A stretch of 64,000 nt of DNA from the NCBI RefSeq assembly GCF_018613795.1, contig NZ_JAGGPN010000042.1, forward strand, positions 32,001 through 96,000, given 5' to 3'. Made by a program: the position numbers and the translations under genes. Below are positions 51,349-61,462 of the stretch, piece by piece. Below the pieces are notes generated by a model. That model was given only the letters and a program-made list of their open reading frames with translations, was not told where the DNA came from and did no database searches. Numbering within the stretch: the first letter of the stretch is position 1; each line of letters opens with the position of its first letter. Origin of the DNA: Arthrobacter sp. ISL-65 (lineage in GTDB: Bacteria; Actinomycetota; Actinomycetes; Actinomycetales; Micrococcaceae).

Positions 51349-52170
51349 CTACAGGGCGCCCTGTCCGCCGGTTTCGGCCTCGCCCGCGTTGCTCTGGCCA
51401 GTGTCGGCCACGAGCTTGAACCTCGCCCCGGTGGGGTCCGTCAGCGTGGCTAGCCGGCCGTGGGGTGTGTCATCCGGTCCGTCAAGGACCGTCGCACCCA
51501 TATTGACCGCCTTGTCGATGGAAGCGTCAGCGTCCTCTACAGCGAAATAGACGACCCAGTTGGAGGGGACTTCGGCGGGAAGGTCGGCCGACGCGTCATA
51601 AATCCCGGCTTTTGCCTCCCGGCCGGCGCCCAGGGTTATGTAGCGGAACTCCGGTGTGTCGCTCATCACGTCGGTGTCCCAGTCAAACACTTCCTGATAG
51701 AACTTCACCGCGGCGGCGTAGTCCTTGGTGTGAAGCTCGTGCCAGGCCGGGGCGCCCGGCTCGCCAACAAGCTCGTAACCGCGCATCTCCCGCGGCTGCC
51801 ACACACCAATCGCGGCGCCGGAAGCATCACCGAAGAACGCCATGTGGCCCTGTTCCGGGACGTCCATGGGTTCCATGTACACCTGGCCACCGTTTGCGGC
51901 AACCGCCGCGGCTGTGGCGGCGGCGTCATCGGACCACAGATAGGTGGACCACATGTCCGGCATACCCTCCTGGTCCTCTTGCTTCTGCATGATGCCGGCG
52001 ACGGTCTTGCCGTTCTTTTGGGCGGTGATGTAGCCGCCGTACTTTTCCTGGTCCGCGGTCTCGAAATCCCAGCCGAACAGTTCGCCATAGAACTGTTTCG
52101 CCTGGTTGGCGTCGGTGGTCATAAGGTCGACCCAGCAGGGGGCGCCGGGCGTGGGTTCGGGCGTAGGCAT
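51349..52170 (-). CDS. Two-domain VOC-superfamily (glyoxalase-like) protein
   Basis: 273 aa from the ATG at 52170 with AGGAG 7 nt upstream; extension to 52263 is rejected. Two consecutive VOC domains: first PGAPCWVDLMTTDANQAKQF, FYGELFGWDF, MAFFGDASGAAIGVWQP; second PAWHELHTKDYAAAVKFY, WVVYFAVEDADASIDKAV, LATLTDPTGARFKLV. This 27-kDa layout is common in actinobacteria. Role unknown: detoxification or ligand binding. Soluble, monocistronic, with a strong terminator. Confidence 0.85.
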   Translation of the reverse strand: MPTPEPTPGAPCWVDLMTTDANQAKQFYGELFGWDFETADQEKYGGYITAQKNGKTVAGIMQKQEDQEGMPDMWSTYLWSDDAAATAAAVAANGGQVYMEPMDVPEQGHMAFFGDASGAAIGVWQPREMRGYELVGEPGAPAWHELHTKDYAAAVKFYQEVFDWDTDVMSDTPEFRYITLGAGREAKAGIYDASADLPAEVPSNWVVYFAVEDADASIDKAVNMGATVLDGPDDTPHGRLATLTDPTGARFKLVADTGQSNAGEAETGGQGAL

Positions 52171-52286
52171 GGTCTGCTCCTGGTGTGGTTGCGGGACGTT
52201 CCCGCAGGTCATGGAGGTGCTACGGACAGAACCGACACTATGCCGGGGGTGTGACAGTTTCAATGGGGGTGAGACAGGGTGTGCGC

Positions 52287-52418
52287 TCAGCGCTGGTCCG
52301 AGTATGAGGTGCCCGGCTCCTGGTCGTCGTCGGCCTCAATCCACTCGATGAAGTCCTTCAGTGACATGCACCAGTAGTAATCCGAGTAGCGCAGGCTCTG
52401 TTTTTCAGCCTTGCCCAT
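52287..52418 (-). CDS. Small hypothetical protein, 43 aa
   Basis: MGKAEKQSLRYSDYYWCMSL opens this 43-aa frame, which continues to an acidic tail ending SYSDQR. The ATG at 52418 has GGGGGG and GAGG upstream. The aromatic, evenly charged composition looks more like a real small protein than chance, but I know no family. A longer frame reaches 52523. It lies between the VOC gene and tRNA-Ser(UGA). Confidence 0.4.
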   Translation of the reverse strand: MGKAEKQSLRYSDYYWCMSLKDFIEWIEADDDQEPGTSYSDQR

Positions 52419-52632
52419 GACCTCGACCCCCCACATGCAACGGTGGATGCGGAATCTCCCTCCCGCGGTCGCGGAATGGAGCGGTGCTGATACAAGTGAA
52501 CGCCTTTCGGCAAGGGCGCGCATGAGTGGCGCGTACTCGAATTCTGCCGGGCCGGTACTCGGATTACCTGATTTTCGGGCACCCCGTCCGCACCCCTACC
52601 TGCTGGTGGAAAGAGCCACTACTTGCCTACGC

Positions 52633-52680
52633 AAAAGGCCGGCCAAGCCAACCTTTCGATTGGCCCGGCCGGCCCTCAAA
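52633..52680 (-). terminator. Terminator of tRNA-Ser(UGA)
   Basis: GGCCGGCC-AAGCCAA and TTGGC-CC-GGCCGGCC form a long stem around CCTTTCGA, and the minus strand ends in TTTTGCG. It lies ~45 nt after the tRNA. Confidence 0.8.
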
Positions 52681-52723
52681 ATGGCCGTCATTGCGGTGCT
52701 TTCGCAACGCGCCGGCCCCTGCG

Positions 52724-52811
52724 CGGAAGGTAAGAGATTCGAACTCTTGGTACGGGGTTACCGCACACTGGTTTTCAAGACCAGCTCCTTCGGCCGCTCG
52801 GACAACCTTCC
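52724..52811 (-). tRNA. tRNA-Ser(UGA)
   Basis: 88-nt class II tRNA. Acceptor GGAAGGT/ACCTTCC, D-arm GTCCGAGCGGCCGAAGG, anticodon arm CTGGT-CTTGAAA-ACCAG (anticodon UGA), variable arm GTGCGGTAACCCCGTAC, T-arm AAGAGTTCGAATCTCTT. CCA is not encoded. Confidence 0.95.
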
Positions 52812-52924
52812 CTAACTAGTAGTGTTTCATAGGCAGTTGGCTGCAACAAAAACCGCCGCGTGGCAGTTGTCGCCGCTGCACAGTATTTTTGGGGCAGGAA
52901 TTAGTTAGAAATCGGGAGTTCGCC

Positions 52925-53908
52925 ATGAAAGCCGTCTTTATCTCGGAGCCCGGCGGGCCGGAAGTGCTGGAAATCCGCGAGGTGCCGGCTCCCGAGCCGG
53001 GCCACGGCGAGGTCCTTATCGATGTTGTGGCCGCCGGCCTGAACCGCGCCGACGTCCAGCAGCGGAGGGGCTACTACCCGCCCCCGCCGGGTGCTTCGGA
53101 GATTCCCGGGCTGGAGGTATCCGGAAGGATCGCGGGTTTCGGCCCCGGCGTCACCAAGCCGTTTTCCGTCGGGGACAAGGTGGTGGCGCTGCTGTCCGGC
53201 GGCGGCTATGCGCAGCAGGTCGCGGTGCCCTCGGAACAGGTGCTGAGGATTCCCGACGGCGTGGATTTGGTTACCGCTGCCGCCCTGCCTGAGGTGGCGG
53301 CAACCGTGTACTCAAACCTGGTCATGACCGCGCAGCTGCAGCCGGGGGAGACGGTCCTGATCCACGGCGCCACGGGAGGCATCGGCACCATGGCCATCCA
53401 GCTGGCCAAGGCGTTGGGGGCCACGGTGGCAGCCACCGCGGGCACCGACGAGAAAGTCAGCACAGCCAAGGCGTTCCTCGGCGCCGACATCGCCATCAAC
53501 TATGCGGAGGAAGACTTCGCCGAGAGCCTGCGTGCCCAAAACGGGGGCAAAGGTGCCGATGTCATCCTGGACGTCGTGGGCGCCAAGTACTTGCAAAAAA
53601 ACGTTGACGCCCTGGCCGATTACGGCCGGCTCGTCGTCATCGGGCTGCAGGGAGGCGCCAAGGGGGAACTGGACCTCGGGCAGCTGCTGCGCAAGCGTGC
53701 GGCCGTCGTAGCCACCGCGCTCCGCTCCCGCCCGACAGCCGAGAAAGGCATCATCATGACGGCGGTCAGGGACTCCGTGTGGCCCCTCGTCGCTGACGGG
53801 CGGATCCATCCGCTGGTGGCGAAGACCTTCCCGCTGGACCAGGCCAGGGCAGCCCACAAATACTTCGACTCCGGCGAGCACGTGGGCAAGGTCCTGCTGG
53901 TGATGTAG
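52925..53908 (+). CDS. NAD(P)H-quinone oxidoreductase (MDR, PIG3-like)
   Basis: 327 aa from the ATG at 52925 with GGGAG upstream. MDR without zinc sites: N-terminal MKAVFISEPGGPEVLEIREV, GLNRADVQQRRGYYPPPPG (PIG3/TP53I3 signature), then LIHGATGGIGTMAIQLAKAL for NADPH binding and GADVILDVVGAKYLQKNV. It should reduce quinones with NADPH, one electron at a time. Soluble, monocistronic. The next gene is a PadR regulator with its own promoter. Confidence 0.9.
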   Translation: MKAVFISEPGGPEVLEIREVPAPEPGHGEVLIDVVAAGLNRADVQQRRGYYPPPPGASEIPGLEVSGRIAGFGPGVTKPFSVGDKVVALLSGGGYAQQVAVPSEQVLRIPDGVDLVTAAALPEVAATVYSNLVMTAQLQPGETVLIHGATGGIGTMAIQLAKALGATVAATAGTDEKVSTAKAFLGADIAINYAEEDFAESLRAQNGGKGADVILDVVGAKYLQKNVDALADYGRLVVIGLQGGAKGELDLGQLLRKRAAVVATALRSRPTAEKGIIMTAVRDSVWPLVADGRIHPLVAKTFPLDQARAAHKYFDSGEHVGKVLLVM

Positions 53909-53971
53909 CGCCACGCCCGCTGCGGTAGATACTCAGTATTGCCACGCAGAAAAACTAACGCTAGGCTCGAG

Positions 53972-54010
53972 GCATACGCGGTATGCACGCGTCTTGGGGG
54001 CGCGTGCATA
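53972..54010. promoter_or_regulatory. Nested palindromes before padR (probable PadR operator)
   Basis: GCATAC-GCG-GTATGC (53972-53986) overlaps the left arm of a larger inverted repeat TATGCACGCG (53982-53991) ... CGCGTGCATA (54001-54010). All lie 27-65 nt before the padR start. Two overlapping symmetrical sites around a short promoter fit autoregulation by the PadR protein. Confidence 0.7.
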
Positions 54011-54036
54011 CTGCCGACTTACACCCAAGGAGCCAG

Positions 54037-54651
54037 ATGTCCATCCGCCACAGCCTCCTCGCCCTCTTACAGGACCAGCCGCGTTACGGCTACCAGCTCA
54101 GGGTCGAATTCGAAGACCGCACGGGTGCCACCTGGCCGCTGAACATCGGGCAGGTCTACACCACCCTCGACCGGCTGGAACGTGACGGCCTGGTCAGCAA
54201 CGACGGCGGCGACGGCGAAGGCCACGTCGTGTACAGCATCACCGAAGCGGGCAGGGCGGAGGTCCAGGGCTGGTTTGCGACACCGGTGGAACGCAGCAAC
54301 CCGCCGCGGAACGAGCTCGCCATCAAGCTGGCGCTGGCCGTCACCCTGCCCGGGGTGGACGTCGCCGCCATCATCCAGGCCCAGCGCACCGCTTCCATGC
54401 GTGCCCTGCAGGACTATACGAAGTCGCGGCGGGACACCGCGGCCAACCAGCGGGCGGCGGACACGGCCTGGCTGCTGGTGTTGGATTCGCTGATCTTCCA
54501 GACCGAGGCCGAGATCCGCTGGCTGGATCTGTGCGAGGCCCGGATGGTGCAGCTAGCGCAGGCCTCCGGGACGCGCAGCCACCCACGTAAACCGTCCAAC
54601 GGGGTCACAGCTGAAGAGGCTGCCCCGCTCACAGCGGAGAACCGCCGGTGA
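54037..54651 (+). CDS. PadR-family transcriptional regulator
   Basis: 204 aa from ATG 54037 with AAGGAG upstream. N-terminal winged helix: RHSLLALLQDQPRYGYQL, EFEDRTGATWPLNIGQVYTT, LDRLERDGLVSNDG, YSITEAGRAEV. The C-terminal helices (RALQDYTKSRRD, TAWLLVLDSLIFQTEAEIRW) form the Vir-AR dimer part. It is overlapped by the ABC ATPase gene (GTGA), so it probably represses this ABC operon in response to an antimicrobial or envelope signal. Confidence 0.9.
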   Translation: MSIRHSLLALLQDQPRYGYQLRVEFEDRTGATWPLNIGQVYTTLDRLERDGLVSNDGGDGEGHVVYSITEAGRAEVQGWFATPVERSNPPRNELAIKLALAVTLPGVDVAAIIQAQRTASMRALQDYTKSRRDTAANQRAADTAWLLVLDSLIFQTEAEIRWLDLCEARMVQLAQASGTRSHPRKPSNGVTAEEAAPLTAENRR

Positions 54652-55382
54652 GCGTTCAGGGGCCGCAGCAGGTCCTTGAACTCGCCAAAGTCAGCAGGAC
54701 GTTCGGGCAGGGCACGACGGCGGTTGCCGCCCTGCGGGATGTCGACCTCACCGTCAATGCCGGGGAATTCGTTGCGGTGATGGGGCCGTCCGGCTCCGGA
54801 AAATCATCACTGCTGGCGCTGGCCGGCGGACTGGACCGGCCGACGTCGGGCAGTGTCTTTGTGGAGTCAACGCCCTTGGCGGGGCTGGGACTTAACGCCC
54901 TGGCCCGCCTCCGCCGGCGTGCGGTGGGCTATGTCTTCCAGGATTTCAACCTGGTTCCGACGCTGTCGGCCGCGGAAAATGTTGCCCTGCCGCTCGAGCT
55001 CGACGGCGTGCCGGCCAGGAAAGCGCACCGGCAGGCAGTGGATGCCCTGCGGCAGGTGGGGATCCCGGAGCAGGCGCAGCGGTTCATGGATGAAATGTCC
55101 GGCGGGCAGCAGCAGCGCGTGGCCATCGCACGCGCCATCGTGGGGAGCCGCCGGCTGATCCTCGCCGACGAACCCACCGGCGCTCTCGACTCCACCACCG
55201 GCCACGGCGTGATGGAGGTGCTCCGCTCCCGGGCTGACGCCGGCGCCGCCGTCATGCTGGTCACGCACGAGGCACGCCACGCCGCGTGGGCGGACCGCGT
55301 GGTGTTTATCCGGGACGGCCGGATTGTGGATGAGGCAACGGCCATGCACAATCCCGCAGTTCTCCTGGCGCCGGCCGGCTGA
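54648..55382 (+). CDS. MacB/LolD-type ABC transporter ATP-binding protein
   Basis: 244 aa, GTG start overlapping the padR stop. Complete ABC motifs: Walker A GPSGSGKSS, Q-loop FQDFNL, signature MSGGQQQRVAIARAI, Walker B LILADEPTGALD, H-switch VTHEAR. The EMSGGQQQR and DEPTGALDS context is of the LolD/MacB group that powers FtsX-like permeases. It should work with the frameshifted permease one base downstream, for export or extraction of an envelope compound. Confidence 0.93.
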   Translation: MSVQGPQQVLELAKVSRTFGQGTTAVAALRDVDLTVNAGEFVAVMGPSGSGKSSLLALAGGLDRPTSGSVFVESTPLAGLGLNALARLRRRAVGYVFQDFNLVPTLSAAENVALPLELDGVPARKAHRQAVDALRQVGIPEQAQRFMDEMSGGQQQRVAIARAIVGSRRLILADEPTGALDSTTGHGVMEVLRSRADAGAAVMLVTHEARHAAWADRVVFIRDGRIVDEATAMHNPAVLLAPAG

Positions 55383-55383
55383 G

Positions 55384-58237
55384 ATGGCCCTGGACGTAGC
55401 GCCCGTGCCCCACGGCCGGTGGCACAGTTTCCGTCTTGCCCTCCGGATGGCACGCCGGGACATCAGCAGGCACCGCGGCCGCTCCCTGCTGATCATCCTC
55501 CTGATCCTGCTGCCCGTGGCCGGCATGACCGGCGCCGCCGCCCTGGCGCAAAGCATGCAGGAAACACCGGCGGAACGGGTGCAGTACCAGCTGGGCAGTA
55601 CGCAGGCGAGGTTCCGCAGCATGCCCGCCTCCAACGCCGAGACGGTGCAGGATCCCGTGCTGGAGACGGCAACCATGACGCGGAACTTCACCAACGATCC
55701 GGACTTCAAACCGCGGGATCCGCGCGATGCCATCCCCGCCGGCTACGAAGTCCTGACCGAATCGCAACTGACGCTCACGATCAGGACCGGCGCGTCCGAC
55801 GTCAGCGGGTCCGATGTCCCGGTGATGGCCAAGGCCGTCGACGCCCTGAACCCCGCCTTCACCGGAAAATACACACTTCTGGAGGGGCGGCCCGCCGCCG
55901 CCCGTGACGAAATCCTCGTCTCGCCCGGAGCGCTGGAACGCTTCGGGATCCGCCTCGGGGACAGGCTGACGACGGCGGACGGCACCTTCGCCGTCGTCGG
56001 CACCCTCCGGGATGCCACCTACTCGGACGGCAACCCCATCCTGTTCCTCAAGCCTGGCCAGGCGGCAATGGACAGCCCGGCCGCGCAGGGGAGTCCGCTC
56101 GGGGAAACGATGTATTACCTCGTTGGTTCAGAACCCGTTCGGTGGGACCAGATCCGTGACCTGAACAGGTCCGGCATCGCTGTGCTTTCCCGTGCCGTGG
56201 CACTTGACCCGCCGGTCGCATCGGGCGCCGCCGAGGGCCCCGGGACCATGCCCGCCGCCGGCTACGTTGCCGGGGTGCTGATCGCCGCACTTGCCTTGCT
56301 CGAAGTGGGTCTCCTTGCCGGGGCAGCGTTTGCGGTGGGCGCCAAGCGCCAGGTCCGCGAACTCGCCCTGCTTGCCGCCAGCGGAGCGGAGGCACCCACC
56401 GTCCGCGCGGTGGTGACTGCCGCCGGGCTGTGGCTTGGGACTATCGCTGTGATGGCCGGTGCCGTGCTGGGGGCCGGCGGGGCTGCCGCAGTGGTGGGCG
56501 TAACCAGGCACCTGGGCTCAGTCCGGTTTCCAGGCTTCCACCTGGACATTCTGCCCACTGTGGCGGCCATGGCCATGGGCCTGCTGGCATGTTTCCTGGC
56601 CGCGGTGGTTCCCGCCCGGCAGGTTGCAAGGCAGGCGGTTCTCGGCGCATTGAAGTCCGGCCGCGCACCGGCTGTGCGGGGGCCGTGGCCGGCGCGGGTG
56701 GGCGGTGGACTGCTGGTTTTGGCCATCACGTTCCTGGCGGCGGGGCACACGCTGGGTCTCAGCGGGGACCTGGATGCCCGCGCCGCACGGATCCCGCTGG
56801 TTGCAGCCTTGCTCACCGGCGGTGCCGTCCTGGCGGTGGCGGCCCTCGTTTTGCTCACCGGGACATTCGTGAAAGTCCTGACTGCACGGACGGCCTGGAT
56901 GCCGCTCCCGCTGCGGATGGCTGCCCGTGACTCTGCCAGGAACCGGAGCCGCACGGTGCCCGCCGTGGCCGCGGTTCTCGCCGCCGCAACGCTGGCCAGT
57001 GCCGCAATGGTCCCTCTCCGCCAGCCAGATGGAGGAGGCAAGACGCACGCACATGTGGGCCGCGCAGGAAAACCAGGTCTCCCTGCCGCTGGAAACCGCA
57101 CCGGTCCACGCCACAGGAACGGGCCCCGACCAGGCCATCGACCCGGCTGCGGTGGCCGCGGCGCTGCGGCGTGAGCTGAGCACCGTGCAGTGGACGCGGG
57201 TCCTTAGGGGGCCGGTGACGAGCAAGTGCGACATGCGGGTGTCGGCCGACGGATCCCTTCCTGCCAGTGGTGGGGGTGTGGACTGCCGGCAATACAAGCT
57301 CGCCGTGCCGGCGGGCCAGGAATGCCCTGCCACCCCGCAAGGCCGAGTCCTGGACGGGCAGGACTGGCGGTGCAACGGATCGATGTTCCCTGCCGGCGTC
57401 TCAGGCCAGCTTCCGCAGCTGGTGGTTGGCGGCGTCGGCGAGCTGCGGTCCCTGCTGGGCCGGGAACCAAGCCCAGCCGCTGTGGCCGCACTGAACAGCG
57501 GCGGAATGGTGGTCAGCAACCCGGTCTTCGAAAAGGACGGGGTAACCACCCTTCAGTCCTATGACGTGCGCCAATCCCTTCCCGGCCCCGGTTCAGCCGT
57601 GGTTTACAAGCCCCTGAGCAACACAGCGCTGCCCGCCGTCGTGGACGCCCCGGACGTGCCGGTCCCGTTCTACGGCGTCATCCCCCCGGGCACCGCTTCC
57701 AGGCTGGGCATCCACTTCGACAACTCCGTACTGCTCGCCCAGCTGTCCGCCTACCCGGAAGCCGCCGAGCAGGACAGGGCGTCAGCGGCACTGGCCCAGA
57801 TCTACCGGATCCAGGCCATGGGTTTCTACGTTGAGCCGGGCGCGGACCGTACCGGGTCCGAACTGCTGTGGCTGATCGTCGGCATCAGTGCCCTCATCAC
57901 GCTCAGCGCCGCCGGCATCACCACGGGCCTGGCGCTCGCCGATGCCCGGGCAGACCACATAACGCTCGCAGGAGTCGGGGCGCCGCCGCGGCTGCGGAAA
58001 GCTCTGGCAGGTGCGCAGTCGCTCATGACCGCGTCCCTTGGCACCTCTCTGGGAGTGGGCGCCGGGGTGGTACCCGCAGTCCTGCTCATCGGGGCCACCC
58101 GGATGTTCGCGGTGTCCGTGGTTCCCTGGCTGCCGCTGCTGGCCCTGCTCGTCGCCGTGCCGCTAACCGGCAGCGCACTGGCCTGGGTCTTCGCGCGTGC
58201 CCGCCTGCCCGTGTCCCGGCGAAGCGCCGGCACCTGA
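55384..58237 (+). pseudogene. FtsX-like ABC permease split by a frameshift
   Basis: The first frame (55384 onward) has TM1 (SLLIILLILLPVAGMTGAAA), an extracytoplasmic region and three helices (PAAGYVAGVLIAALALLEVG, ATRQV..), then a second FtsX unit (RMAARDSARNRSRTVPAVAA). At about 57010 an extra G after ATG shifts the frame. The other frame continues SLSASQMEEARRTHMWAAQE...to RSAGT* with further helices (WLIVGISALITLSAAGITTG, WLPLLALLVAVPLTG) and stops at 58237. Without the extra base it would be one ~950-aa permease. It is either a recent pseudogene or a sequence error. Partner ATPase directly upstream. Confidence 0.8.
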
Positions 58238-58435
58238 CAACCGCTCCTGACAGCCGCACTGGACCCCCGGAGCGGACGACGGCGGTACAGGCGGGGGCCG
58301 TCCGTTCATCGCGGCGTCGCGACCGCTCGGCGATTCCTCCGGCAGGGCTCCGAAAATGGCCGCGGTTGCAGCCATACCCGTTGGTAGGGTGCCGGTGGCA
58401 CATTCCGTGCCAGCTGGGAATCTCAAGGAGGAGAC

Positions 58436-60736
58436 ATGGGCACCATGCCTGAGGACGGGACCCGAACGGCGGACGGGGAACGCAATCCCGCCGCCGACGA
58501 ATCGCTGCCGCCGACGTCCGTTGATGACGCGGTCCGCGACGCTGAGGAGCGCAGATGGACCCCCGCGAAGATCGCCACCTGGGTGGCCATCGCACTCCTG
58601 GGCGGCGTGGCCTGGTTCATGCTGGCACTGGTCAGGGGTGAGACGGTCAACGCCATCTGGTTCGTGTTCGCCTCGGTGTGCACCTACCTGATCGGGTACC
58701 GCTTCTACTCGAAGGTCATCGAGCGGTATCTGCTCAAGCCGGACGACCGCCGCGCCACGCCGGCCGAGTACAAGGCTGACGGCAAGGACTTTGTCCGCAC
58801 GGACCGCAATGTCCTCTTCGGGCACCACTTCGCCGCGATCGCCGGGGCAGGCCCGCTCGTGGGGCCGGTCATCGCCGCCCAGATGGGGTACCTCCCCGGC
58901 ACCATCTGGATCATCCTCGGCGTCGTGCTCGCGGGCGCCGTCCAGGACTACCTGGTCATGTTCTTCTCCATGCGCCGCGGCGGCCGTTCCCTCGGCCAGA
59001 TGGCGCGTGAGGAGCTCGGAGTCATCGGCGGCACCGCCGCCCTCGTGGCCACCCTGCTCATCATGGTGATCATCGTCGCGATCCTGGCGCTCGTCGTCGT
59101 CAATGCCCTGGGCGAGAGTCCCTGGGGCGTCTTCTCCGTGGGCATGACCATCCCCATCGCGCTCTTCATGGGCGTGTACCTGAGGTACCTGCGTCCGGGC
59201 AAGGTCATGGAGGTTTCCATTATCGGCTTCGTGCTGCTCATGGCCGCCATCATCGGCGGCGGAGCCGTGGCCGGCACCGAATGGGGCGCGGCGTTCTTCC
59301 ATCTGGACAAGGTCACCATCGCGTGGGGCCTCATCGTCTACGGCTTCATCGCGGCCATCCTGCCGGTGTGGCTGCTGCTCGCACCGCGCGATTACCTCTC
59401 GACGTTCATGAAGATCGGCGTGATCGCGATGCTGGCCGTGGCCATCATCGTCGTGCGCCCCGAAATCACCGTCCCCGCCTTCAGCGAGTTTGCGGGCCGC
59501 GAGAACGGACCGGTCTTCTCCGGCGCCCTGTTCCCGTTCCTCTTCGTCACCATTGCGTGCGGCGCGCTGTCCGGCTTCCACGCCCTGATTTCCTCCGGCA
59601 CCACGCCGAAGCTCATCGAGAAGGAGCGCCAGACCCGCTTCATTGGCTACGGCGGCATGCTGATGGAATCCTTCGTCGCCATCATGGCGCTGGTTGCCGC
59701 CGTTTCCATCGACCGCGGGATTTACTTCGCCATGAACGCTCCCGTGGCGCTGACCGGAGGAACGGTGGAGACGGCGGCCCAGTGGGTCAACGGACTTGGC
59801 CTGGCCGGGGTCAACATCACTCCCGACGTCCTGGCCCAGACCGCCTCGAACGTGGGCGAGGAAAGCATCGTCTCGCGCTCCGGCGGCGCACCCACGCTGG
59901 CGGTGGGCCTTGCCCACATCATGCAGCAGTTCATCGGCGGAACCGGCATGATGGCCTTCTGGTACCACTTCGCCATCATGTTCGAAGCCCTGTTCATCCT
60001 CACCGCGGTCGACGCCGGAACGCGCGTTGCGCGGTTCATGCTGCAGGATTCAATCGGGAACTTTGCCCCGAAGTTCAAGGAAGCGTCCTGGCGGCCCGGC
60101 GCCTGGCTCTGTACGGCGATCATGGTCGGCGCGTGGGGCGCCGTGCTGCTGATGGGTGTCACCGACCCGCTGGGCGGCATCAACACCCTGTTCCCGCTGT
60201 TCGGCATCGCCAACCAGTTGCTGGCCGCGATCGCCCTGGCGGTGTGCATGGCCATCGCGGCGAAGCGCGGCTCCTTCAAGTACCTGTGGATCGTTGCCGT
60301 GCCATTGGCCTTCACCGCCGTCGTCACCATCACGGCAAGCATCCACAAGATCTTCTCCTCCGTCCCGGCGGTGGGGTACTTCGCCAACAACGCCGCCTTC
60401 AGCAAGGCGCTGGCGGACGGGAAGACCTCCTTCGGCACGGCCAAGACCACGGCGGCCATGGAGGCGGTGGTCCGCAACACCATGATCCAGGGCTGGCTGT
60501 CCATCATCTTCGTGGTGCTGAGCATCATCGTGATCGTTACCGCGGTGCTTGCCACGGTGAAGGCCTTCCGGAACACCGCGGCCGGCGTCCCCAACGTCAA
60601 CAACGAGGACCGGCCACATCCCTCACGCGTCTACGCGCCCGCCGGGCTGATCCCCACCCCCGCCGAACGCGAGCTAATGGCGGAATGGAACAAGCTGCCC
60701 GCGGACCTGCGTGTCGAGCGGGCGGGGCACCACTGA
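58436..60736 (+). CDS. cstA: Carbon starvation / pyruvate transporter CstA
   Basis: 766 aa, ~16-18 membrane helices. ATG at 58436 with AAGGAGGAGAC upstream. Motifs of the CstA family: FVRTDRNVLFGHHFAAIAGA, GPLVGPVIAAQMGYLPG, QDYLVMFFSMRRGGRSLGQM, HALISSGTTPKLIEKE and GGINTLFPLFGIANQL. It imports pyruvate and peptides during carbon limitation in bacteria studied. The N-terminal ~45 residues are soluble and acidic. The ybdD-type gene overlaps the stop by one base. The 200-nt region before the start shows no clear site. Confidence 0.95.
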   Translation: MGTMPEDGTRTADGERNPAADESLPPTSVDDAVRDAEERRWTPAKIATWVAIALLGGVAWFMLALVRGETVNAIWFVFASVCTYLIGYRFYSKVIERYLLKPDDRRATPAEYKADGKDFVRTDRNVLFGHHFAAIAGAGPLVGPVIAAQMGYLPGTIWIILGVVLAGAVQDYLVMFFSMRRGGRSLGQMAREELGVIGGTAALVATLLIMVIIVAILALVVVNALGESPWGVFSVGMTIPIALFMGVYLRYLRPGKVMEVSIIGFVLLMAAIIGGGAVAGTEWGAAFFHLDKVTIAWGLIVYGFIAAILPVWLLLAPRDYLSTFMKIGVIAMLAVAIIVVRPEITVPAFSEFAGRENGPVFSGALFPFLFVTIACGALSGFHALISSGTTPKLIEKERQTRFIGYGGMLMESFVAIMALVAAVSIDRGIYFAMNAPVALTGGTVETAAQWVNGLGLAGVNITPDVLAQTASNVGEESIVSRSGGAPTLAVGLAHIMQQFIGGTGMMAFWYHFAIMFEALFILTAVDAGTRVARFMLQDSIGNFAPKFKEASWRPGAWLCTAIMVGAWGAVLLMGVTDPLGGINTLFPLFGIANQLLAAIALAVCMAIAAKRGSFKYLWIVAVPLAFTAVVTITASIHKIFSSVPAVGYFANNAAFSKALADGKTSFGTAKTTAAMEAVVRNTMIQGWLSIIFVVLSIIVIVTAVLATVKAFRNTAAGVPNVNNEDRPHPSRVYAPAGLIPTPAERELMAEWNKLPADLRVERAGHH

Positions 60737-60957
60737 TGAGTGCTGCGCCCGGACCGGCCGGCCTGCTTCATCCGGTAGCGGGGGCCTTCCGCGGCTTCGC
60801 GCGGTACGTGCAGGGTGTCATGGGCGCCGACGCGTACCGGAAGTACCTGGAGCACCATGCGGCGGCCGGCCACGGCACGCCGCCCATGGACGAGCGGGCG
60901 TTCTGGCGGGACCGGACTGACCGCCAGGACAGCAATCCGCAGGGCAGGTGCTGCTGA
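60736..60957 (+). CDS. YbdD/YjiX-type small protein (CstA partner)
   Basis: 73 aa, overlapping the cstA stop (TGATG). Core features of the family: GFARYVQGVMGADAYRKYLE, HHAAAGHGTPPMDERAFWR. In E. coli CstA and BtsT, a YbdD/YjiX protein is needed for pyruvate uptake. The sequence ends in QGRCC*. No membrane helix. The pairing with cstA makes the assignment firm. Confidence 0.85.
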   Translation: MSAAPGPAGLLHPVAGAFRGFARYVQGVMGADAYRKYLEHHAAAGHGTPPMDERAFWRDRTDRQDSNPQGRCC

Positions 60958-60959
60958 CC

Positions 60960-61424
60960 ATGCCAGGTCCGCCGGCCGGATTCGCCGTCCGCAGGATCGG
61001 GCCGACGGATGCCGCTGCGCTCATCGGGCTGGCCGCCACGGACAACCTCTTTGACGAGGATCCGGGGACCGCACCGTCGGGGGAACTAACCCCCGACGGC
61101 GCCCGGGACTTCCTCGCGGACCCCTCGGTTCTCTTCTGGCTGGCGGAGGCCGGGGGACAGACTGTTGGTTTCCTGCACTGCTGCATCCAGCGGCGCCGGA
61201 CGCCCGGCCCCTGGGCGGAGCTGTTGCTGATGGAGATGGGAACTCATGCCGAGTGGCGCCGCCGGGGCATTGGCCGGGCGCTTATAGCGGAGATGGAGGC
61301 CTGGATGAGGGGCAACGGGGTGGCGGAAGTGTGGGTTCCGGCCAACACGTATGCCGTCGGTTTCTACCGCAACTGCGGTTTCGCTAAGGACGAAGGCGAA
61401 ATCCTGGTCAAGGAGCTTCGTTGA
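60960..61424 (+). CDS. GNAT-family N-acetyltransferase
   Basis: 154 aa. The acetyl-CoA motif A is LLLMEMGTHAEWRRRGIGRA (R/Q-x-x-G-x-G/A as RRRGIGRA), followed by VAEVWVPANTYAVGFYRNCGF (motif B). ATG at 60960 is two bases after the ybdD stop, although GTG 60948 is also in frame. Substrate unknown: an amine, protein or antibiotic. May be transcribed with cstA-ybdD. Confidence 0.85.
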   Translation: MPGPPAGFAVRRIGPTDAAALIGLAATDNLFDEDPGTAPSGELTPDGARDFLADPSVLFWLAEAGGQTVGFLHCCIQRRRTPGPWAELLLMEMGTHAEWRRRGIGRALIAEMEAWMRGNGVAEVWVPANTYAVGFYRNCGFAKDEGEILVKELR

Positions 61425-61462
61425 CTGGACTCCGCATTCCGGGCCCGTGAGAGTATGAACGC

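Noticed and set aside
59281-60735. Long alternative-frame reading inside cstA
   Set aside because: Only its last 74 codons, after the cstA stop, are a real gene (YbdD-like, 60736-60957).
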